NCBI RefSeq assembly: GCF_900112065.1
Contig: NZ_FOKE01000004.1
Span: 1-64,000 of the forward strand
Reading direction: 5' to 3'
Length of the DNA stretch: 64,000 nucleotides
DNA from: Cohnella sp. OV330
GTDB taxonomy: Bacteria; Bacillota; Bacilli; Paenibacillales; Paenibacillaceae
Shown piece after piece: positions 23,279 to 33,271 of this stretch. How positions within the stretch are numbered: position 1 is the first letter of the stretch; the number at the start of each line of letters is the position of its first letter. A program made the position numbers and the translations under genes. The notes under the pieces were generated by a model. The model searched no databases, had not been told where the DNA came from, and worked only from the letters and a program-made list of their open reading frames with translations.

Positions 23279-25079
23279 CGCCTTCACCTTCCGTTCGTCC
23301 GATCGGAATCCACAGATCCGTCCTCGCGCCGCCTTCGCCCGTGTTGGAAAGCGCCATGCGGGCGTCGTCGCCGTAGAACAGCCGCAGCCGCTCCCTGATA
23401 TTGACGAGCGCGTAGCCCTTCTTGGCGTCCCTGTTCAGCTGCATGCGCTGCTTGACCTGCTCCGCGTCGAAGCCCGAGCCGTTGTCCTCGATCGTCAGAT
23501 GCAGCAGGCCATTCTCCCTGTCCGCCTTGATCCGAATCCGGCCGTCGACCGAGCGGTCCTTGAACCCGTGCTGAATGCTGTTCTCCACGATCGGCTGGAG
23601 CAGAATCTTGGGCAGCGTGCAGCCAAGCAGCGCATCATCGGAGACGGACGCCTCGTAGTCGAACAATCCCTCGTAGCATTTTTGCTGGATCGCGCAATAT
23701 TGCCGGACATGGGAGAGCTCGTCTTCCAGCGTGTTCCAGTCCTTCCCCCCGCTTAAGCCCAGCTGGAACATCTGCGACAAGGCCATGATCATTTCGTTCA
23801 CGTCGTCATTCTCGCCGAGGACCGATTTGCAGTAGATCGTGTTCAGCGTATTGTACAGAAAATGGGGCTCCATCTGCGCCGTCAGCGCCCGCATCTCCGC
23901 CTTGCGCTTGCCAGCCTCGCTGTCCCTCGCGTCGCGGATGAGTCGATTGATCTCGTCAAGCATCCGGTTGAACTGAAAGCCGACCTGGGCGACCTCGTCC
24001 CCCGAACGGCTGGAGAAGCGGACGTCCAGACGGTTGTCCTCCACCTCCCGCATGAGCCGCTGCAGCTTGAACAGCGGGAGGAGCAGCAGCCCCGTCAGCC
24101 GGTTCGACAGCAGCCAGGACAGAAGCAGGAATACGCCCATGAGGACGAGCGTCGTGCGCTGAACGCCCTTCATTTGGGCGAGCAGCTTGCTTTTCTCCTG
24201 AACGCCGTAGAGCAGCCAGTCGGGTTCGACGCTCGATCTCGTATAGTTGACCAAGTATTCGGCCTTGTCGAAATCGTAAAAAAACGAACCTTGGCCGCCC
24301 GTCGCCCGGCGCAGGAACGGCTCGTCCCGGTGCAGGCCGTGCGCCGCCGACCAGTCGGTGCGCACGACTTCTTCCCCGTCCCCGTCCGCGATAAAATACG
24401 GATCGCCGCCGCTCGCGGCTTGGCGGTTCAAAGTGGCGATCAACCCGCTCTCGTTCACGTTGACGACGATGAACACGTTCGTGTCGGAGTCGTCGCCGGC
24501 CATGCCCTTGGTGACGAAGGAAAGCGCGCGGCTGTTCCCCGTAAAAAACTTGTCCGTGTGGCCTTCGATCCACTTGCCCCCGGTCAAATTTTTGATATCG
24601 TAATACAAATTGGATTCGTAGAAGGACTGCGTCTGGGATCTTCGCCGCGAGATCGGATAAAAATCGCCGATCGGCGTCGCGATCAGGATGCCGTCGATGA
24701 GCGGCTCGTTGTAGCCGACCTGGGAGAAGACGTACTGAAGCTCGGAGAGATGAACGTAATAATCGGCGATGCGGTTGCTCTGCACGTCGGTCATCATCTG
24801 CTTGTAGGCGTCGCTGAACATGATCGAGCGCACCGCGTTCGAGATTTGGTACAGCTTATCGTCGAGGATCTGCGCCGTCTTGTTCACGGCCTCCTGCCTC
24901 GTCGCGAACGCGTTTTTTTGCAGCTCCCGCGCGGCGATCTTATAGGAGGACACGCCGACGGCGCAGATCGCGAGCGCGATCATGACCATGAACGCGAGGC
25001 GGACGCGCTTCTTGATAGAGATGTTGTAAAGGCGGCCGTACTCTTTTTGGGCGAACCTCGCCCACTTGGAAGAAGCCAT
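23271..25079 (-). CDS. YesM-type sensor histidine kinase
   Basis: A 602-residue membrane kinase. One TM helix at about residues 27-47 and another at about 315-335 flank a large extracellular sensor domain. A HAMP domain follows, then the His_kinase motif EPHFLYNTLNTIY with the phosphorylated His, the N-box IVENSIQHGF and G-box DNGSGFD. The ATG at 25079 has GAGG upstream; a TTG 17 codons earlier lacks a site. Its stop overlaps the response regulator. The pair likely senses an extracellular carbohydrate for the downstream importer locus. Confidence 0.92.
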   Translation of the reverse strand: MASSKWARFAQKEYGRLYNISIKKRVRLAFMVMIALAICAVGVSSYKIAARELQKNAFATRQEAVNKTAQILDDKLYQISNAVRSIMFSDAYKQMMTDVQSNRIADYYVHLSELQYVFSQVGYNEPLIDGILIATPIGDFYPISRRRSQTQSFYESNLYYDIKNLTGGKWIEGHTDKFFTGNSRALSFVTKGMAGDDSDTNVFIVVNVNESGLIATLNRQAASGGDPYFIADGDGEEVVRTDWSAAHGLHRDEPFLRRATGGQGSFFYDFDKAEYLVNYTRSSVEPDWLLYGVQEKSKLLAQMKGVQRTTLVLMGVFLLLSWLLSNRLTGLLLLPLFKLQRLMREVEDNRLDVRFSSRSGDEVAQVGFQFNRMLDEINRLIRDARDSEAGKRKAEMRALTAQMEPHFLYNTLNTIYCKSVLGENDDVNEMIMALSQMFQLGLSGGKDWNTLEDELSHVRQYCAIQQKCYEGLFDYEASVSDDALLGCTLPKILLQPIVENSIQHGFKDRSVDGRIRIKADRENGLLHLTIEDNGSGFDAEQVKQRMQLNRDAKKGYALVNIRERLRLFYGDDARMALSNTGEGGARTDLWIPIGRTEGEGDA

Positions 25080-25126
25080 ATCGGCGTCCGACCTCGATTC
25101 TTGAATCTCGTCTATCAAGAATCTTA

Positions 25127-26359
25127 TCAAATGCGCGTGTCGAATGGTGGATCGATTTCAAAAAAACCTCTGAGCGCTTCTCCGGCTTCGCGGCCCGCAG
25201 GCGCGATTCGGACTGCCGGCGACGCCAATTCCGAAGACCGGCGTGCGGTTCTTCCCGCTCCGCCGCCGCGCAGCACCTCGGCCACGATGACGCGCGAAGC
25301 GTCCGTTTGCCCGATCCGGCATGCAGGCGCGTCTTCGCGGCTTCGGATCGCGAGCTCTACGGCCGCGCGGACGGACGCCGCGTCCTTGGCCATGCGCAGC
25401 GCTTGCTTCCGGTCCCAGTATTCCGCATTGCCTAGCTCTTGGCCCGGCATCGGTTTGTACACGACGACGGGCACGCCCATCGCGATCGCCTCGGTGAGCG
25501 TGACCGCCCCGGCCTTCGTGACGATGCAAGACGCGACGGACATGTACGCTTCGATGTGATCCGCATAGCCGATCACCTGCACCTCGGTTCGGCTTTCGTA
25601 GCGCTTCGCGAGCCTGCGGCAGAGCTTGGCGTTGCGGCCGGCGACGAGCAGCAGCGTGGCGGACAGCTCAAGCTTCAGCAGCGAATCGACCAGCCGTTCG
25701 GGATCCGACAGCGCGCCGATCATGACGAGGACGTACGCCCGGTCGGGATCGAGTCCCTTTTCGCCGCATATCTCAAGCCTTGAACGGCGCTCGCCGCGGA
25801 ACTGCCCGCGAATCGGAATGCCCGTGACATGGATGCGATCCTCGCGGATGCCCATGCCGGCGATCTGCGCCTTCATCTCCTCCGTCGCCACGAAGTAGCC
25901 ATCCGTGAGCGGATGGATCCAGCGGGTATGCAGCTCATAATCGGTTATGACGGTGTAGGTCGGGATCGAGATGCCCGACGACGCCATGGCCGGGTACGTC
26001 GCGAGGAACGGAAACGTATGGATGACCGCGTCGGGCTTGATCGTCTGCAGAAGCGAAGCCATCTTGCTTTGGCCGAAGGCATGCAGCCATCTGCCGAGCG
26101 GGCGGTCGTACTTCATGCCGTTGGTGACCCGATAGCTCCAGCCGTAAGTCTTGGGGAACCAGGTCATGCTCTTGGCGTACGCGCAGCGGACGATCGCGTC
26201 CATCGCGGGATGCGCCTCCGCGAACAGATCGACGAGATGCACCTCGAACCGCGCCCCCGGATGCGAAGCGAATTGCTGCTCGAGCGCCTTGGACACCTGG
26301 TAATGGCCGTCCCCGAACCTCGCGTATACGATCAGGATCTTCCATGCCCGTTCCTCCAT
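25127..26359 (-). CDS. MGDG-synthase/UgtP-like glycosyltransferase
   Basis: A 410-residue GT28-type enzyme. The N-terminal MGDG-synthase domain shows KILIVYARFGDGHYQVSKAL, with GDGH as expected for lipid glycosyltransferases. The C-terminal UDP-sugar domain has the acceptor loop TKAGAVTLTEAIAMGVPVVV. UgtP-type enzymes transfer glucose or galactose from UDP-sugar to diacylglycerol for glycolipids and lipoteichoic acid anchors. GGGGGAACGGCG precedes the ATG. A low-complexity tail of about 50 residues follows the domain. It lies upstream of the kinase on the same strand with 47 bases between; a functional link to that system is not evident. Confidence 0.85.
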   Translation of the reverse strand: MEERAWKILIVYARFGDGHYQVSKALEQQFASHPGARFEVHLVDLFAEAHPAMDAIVRCAYAKSMTWFPKTYGWSYRVTNGMKYDRPLGRWLHAFGQSKMASLLQTIKPDAVIHTFPFLATYPAMASSGISIPTYTVITDYELHTRWIHPLTDGYFVATEEMKAQIAGMGIREDRIHVTGIPIRGQFRGERRSRLEICGEKGLDPDRAYVLVMIGALSDPERLVDSLLKLELSATLLLVAGRNAKLCRRLAKRYESRTEVQVIGYADHIEAYMSVASCIVTKAGAVTLTEAIAMGVPVVVYKPMPGQELGNAEYWDRKQALRMAKDAASVRAAVELAIRSREDAPACRIGQTDASRVIVAEVLRGGGAGRTARRSSELASPAVRIAPAGREAGEALRGFFEIDPPFDTRI

Positions 26360-26606
26360 CGCCGTTCCCCCTCGATACGCTTTGCGCGGCAGGCGCGAAG
26401 CGCAGGATCTTACCTTCAATATAAGGCTCGATCCTAATCGGCGAATGAAGCGTTCTTTAACGGGGTGTAAACATAAACATAATAATCCCCTATAAAATGC
26501 AAGGTAGACCCGGCCCTTTATAAGCCTGTTTCGACTATGCTCAATATGGCGCTAACTGACGATTCCCAAAAATTTTACGCGATGGAGACAAGGAGAGGAT
26601 CAAGAC

Positions 26607-27794
26607 GTGACCGAACGACATCCCTTCTACCAAGCCGCTCTGGACTTGCAGCCCCGGTTGTCCGCTTGGCGGCGCGACTTTCACCGGAACCCCGAGCTCG
26701 GTTATGAAGAAAATAGAACGGCAGGCATCGTGGCGGATCATTTGACCCGGTTGGGCCTCGAGGTACGTACGGGCGTCGGCAAAACCGGCGTCGTCGGCCT
26801 GTTGCGGGGGACGGAACCCGGCCCGACGGTTCTGCTCAGAGCCGATATGGACGCCCTGCCGATTCCGGACGGCAAGACGGCGGATTATGCTTCTACCGTA
26901 AAAGGAATAGCCCACTTGTGCGGCCATGACGGCCATACGGCCATGCTCATGACCGCGGCGCAGCTTCTCGCCGCGCACGGCGGGCCGCGCAAGGGCCATA
27001 TCAAATTCATGTTTCAGCCTGCGGAGGAAGGCTTGGCCGGCGCCAAAGCCATGATCGACGACGGCGTCCTCGATCATCCGCGCGTAGACGCCGCCTTTGC
27101 CCTGCATGTGAAGCCAACGATAGACTCCGGCAGGATCGGCGTCGGCTCGGGCACGTTTTACGCTGCGGCGGATCGCATCCGCATCCGGATCGTCGGTCGC
27201 GGCGGGCATGCCGCGGCGCCGCACCAGACGATCGACGCCATCCCGATCGCCGCGCAGGTGATCACCGCGCTGCAGACGATCGCGAGCCGCCAGACGGACC
27301 CGCTGGATTCGGTGGTCGTGACGATCGGACAGATCCAAGGGGGATTCGCCTCCAACGTCATTGCTCCCGAGGTCGAATTGAACGGAACGGTCCGCACCTT
27401 GAACCCTGCCCTGCAAGAGCTGATGCCAGCCAGAATCGAACGGATCATTCGGGGCGTCGCCGAATCGTTCGGCGCCTCTTACGAATTCGATTACAAGTTC
27501 AGCTACCCGATGGTCATCAACGACGAAGGCATGACGGATCTCGTCAGACATACGGCCGATCGGACGCTCGGAACCGGCAGATGGTTCAACGAACGGCCGA
27601 CGATGGGCGGAGAAGACTTCGCCTTCGTCGCGCGGGAGGTGCCGTCCGCCCTGTTCTGGCTTGGCGTCGGCGACGGTACGGAGCGGACGTCTTATCCGCT
27701 GCATCACCCGATGTTCGACTTGGACGAGAGCGCCCTTCCGGTCGGGGCCGCGATGCTCGCGTCCGCCGCTCTGCATTATCTAGAACAGGCCTAA
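26607..27794 (+). CDS. M20-family amidohydrolase (HipO/YxeP-like)
   Basis: A 395-residue metallopeptidase-fold amidohydrolase that cleaves N-acyl amino acids or related amides. Metal-binding motifs are HLCGHDGHTAM (near residue 105), QPAEEG and ALHVKP; the lid domain has GRGGHAAAPHQTIDA. The start is GTG with AAGGAGAGG upstream. Usual length for the family. It stands alone on the plus strand between two minus-strand loci. Physiological substrate unknown. Confidence 0.93.
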   Translation: MTERHPFYQAALDLQPRLSAWRRDFHRNPELGYEENRTAGIVADHLTRLGLEVRTGVGKTGVVGLLRGTEPGPTVLLRADMDALPIPDGKTADYASTVKGIAHLCGHDGHTAMLMTAAQLLAAHGGPRKGHIKFMFQPAEEGLAGAKAMIDDGVLDHPRVDAAFALHVKPTIDSGRIGVGSGTFYAAADRIRIRIVGRGGHAAAPHQTIDAIPIAAQVITALQTIASRQTDPLDSVVVTIGQIQGGFASNVIAPEVELNGTVRTLNPALQELMPARIERIIRGVAESFGASYEFDYKFSYPMVINDEGMTDLVRHTADRTLGTGRWFNERPTMGGEDFAFVAREVPSALFWLGVGDGTERTSYPLHHPMFDLDESALPVGAAMLASAALHYLEQA

Positions 27795-27841
27795 TTCCAG
27801 CCGGTCGCCGACGCTTCTCGCAAAAGACCTGTCTTGCGGAG

Positions 27842-29470
27842 CTAGGGCATCGCCTTTTTGTTTTTCACTTCGGCGGGCGTTACGCCCCAGGTTTTGCGGA
27901 ACACCTTGGCAAAATAACTGAAGTCCCGATAGCCCAGCATGTTGGCCGTATCCGATACTTTCATGCCGTCCGACAGCCACTGCATGGCCAGCTTCATTTT
28001 GCGCTCCACGACGTAGGCGGTGAACGACTGTCCCATTTGCTGCTTGAACAAGCGGGACAAGTAAGAGGCGTTGATATACAGCTTGCCGGCGACCTCGTGC
28101 AGTCCGATGTCCTGGCCGATATCGGCTTCGACCATGCCGATCATCTTCTCGATCAGCTCGTGGCGGCTTTTGCTTTTCCGGTCATTGACGTATGCGCATA
28201 TATGATCGACCGTGCCGTAGAGCCATTGACGGGTCTGCTCCTTGGTCGTCAAGGCGCGCAGCTGTTGGAAAAACGCCAGATGACGCCCCATCGCCTCCTG
28301 CAGCGGCCAGCCTTGAAAATGGACGACGCGCACGATGAGCGAGGCGAGCAGCAGCACGTTCTCGTACACTTCCTCGCTCGTATGGGCGCGGTCGACGTGC
28401 GCCTCGAGCCATTCGTCGATCAAGGCGGTCGCCGTCTCCCGCTGGCCGGACTCGAGCGCGTGCGCGAGCACCTTCTCCAGCTGGACGTCCGCTGCGCCCG
28501 CAGGTGACGCCGCGGGCTCGTCCCGGTACGGCACGACGATGTCGTGTCCGTGCACGACCCGTTCCTTCAGCGCTTGGCCGGCCTCCAGGTAGGAGCGGCT
28601 GACGTTCGTCCTTTTGTCCGCGACGCGGCCGATGCCTGCGCTGGCGGACGTTTTCATATATTCCTTGAAAACGGACAGCAGTCTGGTCGTATGCAGGTGT
28701 ACGTGCGCCGTGAAGTCGCCTACGGATCGCCGCCTCTCCCGTTCGTCCGACGCATCGCGGAATACGATGACGGTCGCGCCTTCGTCGTCGGAAAAAATAT
28801 GGCAGGGCACGTTCGCCAGAAATTCCTTGGCGATGCCGAGCATCGATATTTGGAGCAGCGTCATATCCTCGGGCGAAAAACGGGGATTCGGCGCGGTGAG
28901 CGGATCCGGATCCGCGACGGACACGGCCCAGCCCGCGCCGCCGGGCAGGTCGATCATCAGCTCGCGGCTGCGTTGCTCGATCTCCCATTCTGCGTATTTC
29001 CCCGACAGCCAATTCTGAAAAAACAGATCCTGCAGCCTGGGCAGATGCTCCGCCCATCTTTTGCGCACGAGCTCGTGATTATATTTGGCGTCCAGGTCCT
29101 CGCGAATCTTCTCGCGCGCCTCCAGCACCGCCTGCAGCACCTCGTCGTTGCCGGCGGGCTTGAGCAGGTACTTGGCGACTTGAAGCTCGATCGCGGTCTG
29201 GGCGTACTTGAAGTCGTCATGTCCGCTGAGGAAGATGATCTTCGCCAGCGGATCCGCCTCCGCGATATGCCGCGCGACGGACAGACCGTCCAGGTCGGGC
29301 ATCTGGATATCCAGCAGCACGATGTTCGGCTTCGCCTGATCGAACAGCTTGATCGCGTCGACGCCGTTGTCCGCCGTCGCCACCACTTCGATCTCATGCT
29401 CTTCCCAGGGAATGTTGCGGGCAATGTTGTTAAGAAGCCGAAGCTCGTCTTCCACGATCATCAGATTCAT
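27842..29470 (-). CDS. Second YesN-type response regulator with AraC domain
   Basis: A 542-residue regulator: receiver domain with VEDEL and Asp54 in IVLLDIQMPDLDG, a long linker region, and a C-terminal AraC domain (IGLHEVAGKLYINASYLSRL, then MKVSDTANMLGYRDFSYFAK). The start overlaps the kinase gene by 41 bases, ensuring coupled translation. It ends the second saccharide locus and is the likely activator of the LplA-type binding-protein gene and the lyase, which share an upstream repeat. Confidence 0.93.
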   Translation of the reverse strand: MNLMIVEDELRLLNNIARNIPWEEHEIEVVATADNGVDAIKLFDQAKPNIVLLDIQMPDLDGLSVARHIAEADPLAKIIFLSGHDDFKYAQTAIELQVAKYLLKPAGNDEVLQAVLEAREKIREDLDAKYNHELVRKRWAEHLPRLQDLFFQNWLSGKYAEWEIEQRSRELMIDLPGGAGWAVSVADPDPLTAPNPRFSPEDMTLLQISMLGIAKEFLANVPCHIFSDDEGATVIVFRDASDERERRRSVGDFTAHVHLHTTRLLSVFKEYMKTSASAGIGRVADKRTNVSRSYLEAGQALKERVVHGHDIVVPYRDEPAASPAGAADVQLEKVLAHALESGQRETATALIDEWLEAHVDRAHTSEEVYENVLLLASLIVRVVHFQGWPLQEAMGRHLAFFQQLRALTTKEQTRQWLYGTVDHICAYVNDRKSKSRHELIEKMIGMVEADIGQDIGLHEVAGKLYINASYLSRLFKQQMGQSFTAYVVERKMKLAMQWLSDGMKVSDTANMLGYRDFSYFAKVFRKTWGVTPAEVKNKKAMP

Positions 29471-31286
29471 GGGCGCCTCCGATCGGGATCCACAGCGCGA
29501 CGGTGGTTCCCTCGTTTTCGATGCTGTCGACGGTCAATTCGGCCGAATCGCCGTAGTACAGCTTGAGTCTCGCTTTTACGTTCCATAGGCCGTACAGGTC
29601 GTTCCGTTTCAGCTCCTGATCCCAGGCCTGCCCCGCATGCGCGTACAGGCGATCCAGCTCGTCTCTGATATAGCGCAGCCTGTCCGGGGGAATCCCTTTT
29701 CCATTGTCCGACACCGCAAGACGGAGCCTTCCCGCCTCCAGCCGGCCGTCGATCCGCACGACGCCGTCCTTCTTTTTCTGCTCCAGCCCGTGCAGAATCG
29801 CGTTCTCCACGATCGGCTGCAGCAGCAGCTTCAGGACGGGATGCGGCTTGCATGCCTCGTCGATCCGGATGTCGACGGACAGCTTGTCGATGAACCGCAG
29901 CTCCTGTACGCGCAAGTAATAGCGCAGATGCTCGATCGTCTCCTCGACCGTGAACTCGTCTTGTCCCTTGCCCAGGCTCAGCCGGAAAAACTTCGACAAA
30001 TTAAGCGCCATCTCCGATATTTCCTCGGCCTCGTAATTTTCGGCCATGCTGTAGATCGAGTCCAGCGTGTTATACAGGAAATGCGGATTGATCTGCGACT
30101 GCAGGACGCGCAGCTCGGCCTTGAGCCGGAGCAGCTGCTGCTCATAGATGTTTTCGATCAGGTTTTTCTGCTCGAGCGCCATGTCGTTGAAGGCGCTCAT
30201 CAGATAGCCGAATTCGTCCTCCCGCTTGTTCGGCAGATTCGTATCGAGGCGCCCCATCCGCACCTGCTTCATCCCGTAGGCCAGCGCGCCGAGGGGCGAA
30301 GCGATGCCGCGATAGACGATCCAGGAGATGACGATCGTGAGCAGCACGCTGATGCCGATGATCGCGTACATGAACGTCCGCAGCTGGTCGCTCTCGGCGT
30401 ACATGGCCGCGGCCGGCTTGACGAGGACGACGGTCCAGCCGGAGGACGGAGACCGGTATCTGACGAGCATTTCGCTTTTTCCGCTCTTGGCCGACGGCTT
30501 GACCGTCACGATGTCGCCGTCGGCTTCCCAGACCGGCATCGTCTCGGCGACCGAGCCCGCCCCCACGATCAGCCGGTCGTCGGCCGTCGTCAGATAGACG
30601 CTTTCGTCCGTCCCGTCGACGAGCGTATCGAGATGTTTGCGCAGATGCGCGGCGTCCAGGGTGATCATCAGCACGCTTTTGCGATCCCCCGGTTTGAACG
30701 GATCCATCGTGCGAAGCAAGCTGACGTAGCCCGGCTGAAAGGTCTGGTCCAGCTGCTGATACGAGTTGAACTCGTCCTTCTTAGGCACGAGGAGACGGCT
30801 TTTGCCGCGTGACTGCATCAATTCGGCATACCAATCCTGCCCCGGAATCTCGTCCACTCTTCTGCCTCCGAATTTCGAGGACAGAATCGTATGCGAATAG
30901 GCATGATAGATCGATAATTGCGTGAGATAGCTGTTGGCGGATTTCATATTGGTGAGCTGTACGAGCACTTTCTGAAAATCCAGGGTCATCTCGCCGGTCA
31001 GCTGCGGGTCCGTCAGGTTCAGCAGCTCGATCAGGTTCGTATCCGTCGCCAGCGCCATGGACATATTTTCGAGATTATCCATCGTCAAGTCGATGGCTTC
31101 CATCGCGGACGACAGCGAGACGACCGTCTGCTCGTTGACCTTGCGCTCAAGGATCCGCTCGGAGCGAAGGCTGGCGAATATGCTGACCGCGACCAGCGGC
31201 AGGAGAATGATTAGAAAATAGCTGGTGAGCCGCAGCTGCACGGAGCTGCGGAAAGCGTTCGCAAGTCTAGGTAAGATGGGGATCAT
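29430..31286 (-). CDS. Second YesM-type sensor histidine kinase
   Basis: A 618-residue kinase with an N-terminal TM helix (about 23-43), an extracellular Cache-like sensor, a second TM (about 290-310), HAMP, the motif INPHFLYNTLDSIYSMAE with the phosphoacceptor His, N-box IVENAILHGLE and G-box DNGKGIP. The ATG at 31286 is preferred over a GTG five codons upstream because the GGAGG would abut that GTG. It partners the overlapping response regulator. A 17-bp hairpin separates it from the permease gene upstream. Confidence 0.92.
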   Translation of the reverse strand: MIPILPRLANAFRSSVQLRLTSYFLIILLPLVAVSIFASLRSERILERKVNEQTVVSLSSAMEAIDLTMDNLENMSMALATDTNLIELLNLTDPQLTGEMTLDFQKVLVQLTNMKSANSYLTQLSIYHAYSHTILSSKFGGRRVDEIPGQDWYAELMQSRGKSRLLVPKKDEFNSYQQLDQTFQPGYVSLLRTMDPFKPGDRKSVLMITLDAAHLRKHLDTLVDGTDESVYLTTADDRLIVGAGSVAETMPVWEADGDIVTVKPSAKSGKSEMLVRYRSPSSGWTVVLVKPAAAMYAESDQLRTFMYAIIGISVLLTIVISWIVYRGIASPLGALAYGMKQVRMGRLDTNLPNKREDEFGYLMSAFNDMALEQKNLIENIYEQQLLRLKAELRVLQSQINPHFLYNTLDSIYSMAENYEAEEISEMALNLSKFFRLSLGKGQDEFTVEETIEHLRYYLRVQELRFIDKLSVDIRIDEACKPHPVLKLLLQPIVENAILHGLEQKKKDGVVRIDGRLEAGRLRLAVSDNGKGIPPDRLRYIRDELDRLYAHAGQAWDQELKRNDLYGLWNVKARLKLYYGDSAELTVDSIENEGTTVALWIPIGGAHESDDRGRRASAS

Positions 31287-31354
31287 TTTCGGCTGGCGCA
31301 CCTCCGGCCTGAAGGGAACAAATGGATGAAATCATATTACCATATAATAGCCCA

Positions 31355-31395
31355 GGGGCTTCGGCGATCCGGAAAAATCCCGGATGCCGAGCCCC
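31355..31395 (-). repeat. Hairpin between the LplC-type permease and the kinase
   Basis: GGGGCTTCGGC-n-ATCCGG and its near-perfect complement form a stem of about 17 bp at 31355-31395, ten bases after the permease stop. There is no clear T-run; it may be a processing or stabilising element, or an attenuator that lowers kinase/regulator expression. Confidence 0.65.
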
Positions 31396-31404
31396 TTATT
31401 CGAC

Positions 31405-32277
31405 CTATCCTTTAATCGCGCCGATCATGACCCCTTTGGTGAAGTACTTCTGCAAGAAAGGATACACGAGCACGATCGGCATGATCGCAACCGTCACCGT
31501 GGCCATCTTGATCGTCTCCGGCGGCAACTGCGCCACCTTGGATGCATTCAGCGACAGCTCCTGGCTTACGCTCGGCGTCTGAATCATATTGCGCAGAACC
31601 ACCTGGATCGGCGCCAGATCCTTGTCCGAGACGTACATGATGCCTTTAAAGTATTCGTTCCAGTGACCGACGCCGTAGAAGAGTCCGATGGTGGCCAGGA
31701 TCGGCGCCGACAGCGGCAGCACGATCCGCCAGAGCGTCGCGATCTCGCCGCAGCCGTCGATCCGAGCCGCCTCCTCGATCTCCTGCGGCAGCCCTTCGAA
31801 GTATGTTTTCATGATCAGGAAGTTAAACGTCGACACCGTGCCGGGGATGATCATGGCCCAGATGGTGTTGTAGAGTCCCAGCTCGCGTATAACCATGTAG
31901 GTCGGGATCAGTCCCCCGTTGAACAACATGGTGAATATGATGGCGAGCAAAATCCCGTTGCGCCCCGGCGTCGATTTCTTTGACAACGGGTAGGCAAGCA
32001 GTGTCGTCACGATCAAATTGATCGTGGTGGCGACGATCGTAACGATCAAGGTAATCCGCAGCGCATCGGGAATCCGGGCGCTCGCCAGAATCTGTTCGTA
32101 GGCCTCCAACGTCACGGAGCTCGGCCAGATGACGAAGCCGCCGTTGCGAAGCACCTCGGTATACGGCGTGATGGACATGACGACCACGAAGTACAGCGGG
32201 AACAGCGTCGACAACGCGAACAATCCGAGGAAGACGTAGAGCGCGCCGTCGACGATACGGTCCGTTTTCGTTACCAT
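31405..32277 (-). CDS. LplC/YtcP-type carbohydrate ABC permease
   Basis: A 290-residue permease with six TM segments. MVTKTDRIVDGALYVFLGLF at the start and the EAA loop EEAARIDGCGEIATLWRIVL are characteristic of the LplC group, as is the ending KGVMIGAIKG. The ATG overlaps the LplB-type stop by seven bases and GGAGG lies nine bases upstream. It forms the membrane channel with the LplB-type protein. Confidence 0.94.
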   Translation of the reverse strand: MVTKTDRIVDGALYVFLGLFALSTLFPLYFVVVMSITPYTEVLRNGGFVIWPSSVTLEAYEQILASARIPDALRITLIVTIVATTINLIVTTLLAYPLSKKSTPGRNGILLAIIFTMLFNGGLIPTYMVIRELGLYNTIWAMIIPGTVSTFNFLIMKTYFEGLPQEIEEAARIDGCGEIATLWRIVLPLSAPILATIGLFYGVGHWNEYFKGIMYVSDKDLAPIQVVLRNMIQTPSVSQELSLNASKVAQLPPETIKMATVTVAIMPIVLVYPFLQKYFTKGVMIGAIKG

Positions 32278-33233
32278 ATGCCCGAACCTCCGACTTTTTT
32301 GGCTATTTTATTCGCGCCCAGAATAAAGATCAGGCCGATCAAGGATTTGAACACGCCGGTGGCGGCGGCGATGCTGAAGTTCAGCTGCTCGAGCCCCTGA
32401 CGGAATACCCAGGTATCGATGATATCTCCGACGCCGAATACCCTGGCATTGAGGAAGATATAGACCTGATCGAAGCCGGCGTCGAGAATGCTGCCCATCC
32501 GCAAGATCAGCAGCAGAACGAATACCGATCGGATGCCGGGCAGCGTGATATTCCACATTTTCCGCCATCTGCCCGCGCCGTCCACCGCCGCCGCCTCGTA
32601 CAGCTCCGGATTGATCGACCCGAGCGCGGCCAAATAAATAATCGCCCCGAAGCCTACGTTTTTCCACAGATCGGAGACGACGAGCAACGAACGAAAATAA
32701 TCCGGATCGGTCAGCAGGTTCAGTTCGCCCCATCCCCATTCGCGAAACAACGTCGTTATCAGGCCGGCGCCCGGCGCGAAAAAGGAAAAGACGATGCCGT
32801 AAACGATAATCCAGGACAGGAAGTGCGGTCCGTACGTGATCGACTGTACGACCTTTTTGAACCACTTGGAGCGAATCTCGTTCAACAGCAGCGCCAGCAG
32901 CATATCGGGGATCATATTGAAGATCATGCGATAGATGCTGATGAGCAGCGTATTTTTCATGATTTGGGGAAAATCGGGAGATTGGAACATGGTCCTAAAG
33001 TGTTCGAATCCGACCCAAGGGCTCTTCCATATGCCTTTCATCAGGTTGTAATCCTGAAAGGCGATCAGAATGCCCGCCATGGGCAAATAGTGAAACAATA
33101 AATAATAGAGCAAACCGGGAATCATCATGAGAATCATCCATCTGCCGCGATACAAGCTTGCGAACGACTTGCGCCTTGCGGCGCTTTTCAAGGGGGCCGC
33201 CGGTTGCTTCGTTTGAGCTAGGGTTTGGTTCAT
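32271..33233 (-). CDS. LplB/YtcP-type carbohydrate ABC permease
   Basis: A 320-residue permease with six TM segments. Landmarks are YHQ-like PMAGILIAFQDYNLMKGIW near the start and the EAA loop YEAAAVDGAGRWRKMWNITL. The ATG at 33233 is eight bases from AAGGGG; another ATG two codons earlier is too close to it. It is in one operon with the binding-protein gene, from which a hairpin separates it. No ATPase is encoded nearby. Confidence 0.93.
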   Translation of the reverse strand: MNQTLAQTKQPAAPLKSAARRKSFASLYRGRWMILMMIPGLLYYLLFHYLPMAGILIAFQDYNLMKGIWKSPWVGFEHFRTMFQSPDFPQIMKNTLLISIYRMIFNMIPDMLLALLLNEIRSKWFKKVVQSITYGPHFLSWIIVYGIVFSFFAPGAGLITTLFREWGWGELNLLTDPDYFRSLLVVSDLWKNVGFGAIIYLAALGSINPELYEAAAVDGAGRWRKMWNITLPGIRSVFVLLLILRMGSILDAGFDQVYIFLNARVFGVGDIIDTWVFRQGLEQLNFSIAAATGVFKSLIGLIFILGANKIAKKVGGSGIW

Positions 33234-33271
33234 TGCCATTGCCCCTTTGTGCTGGAGTTGCGGGAAAGGAA

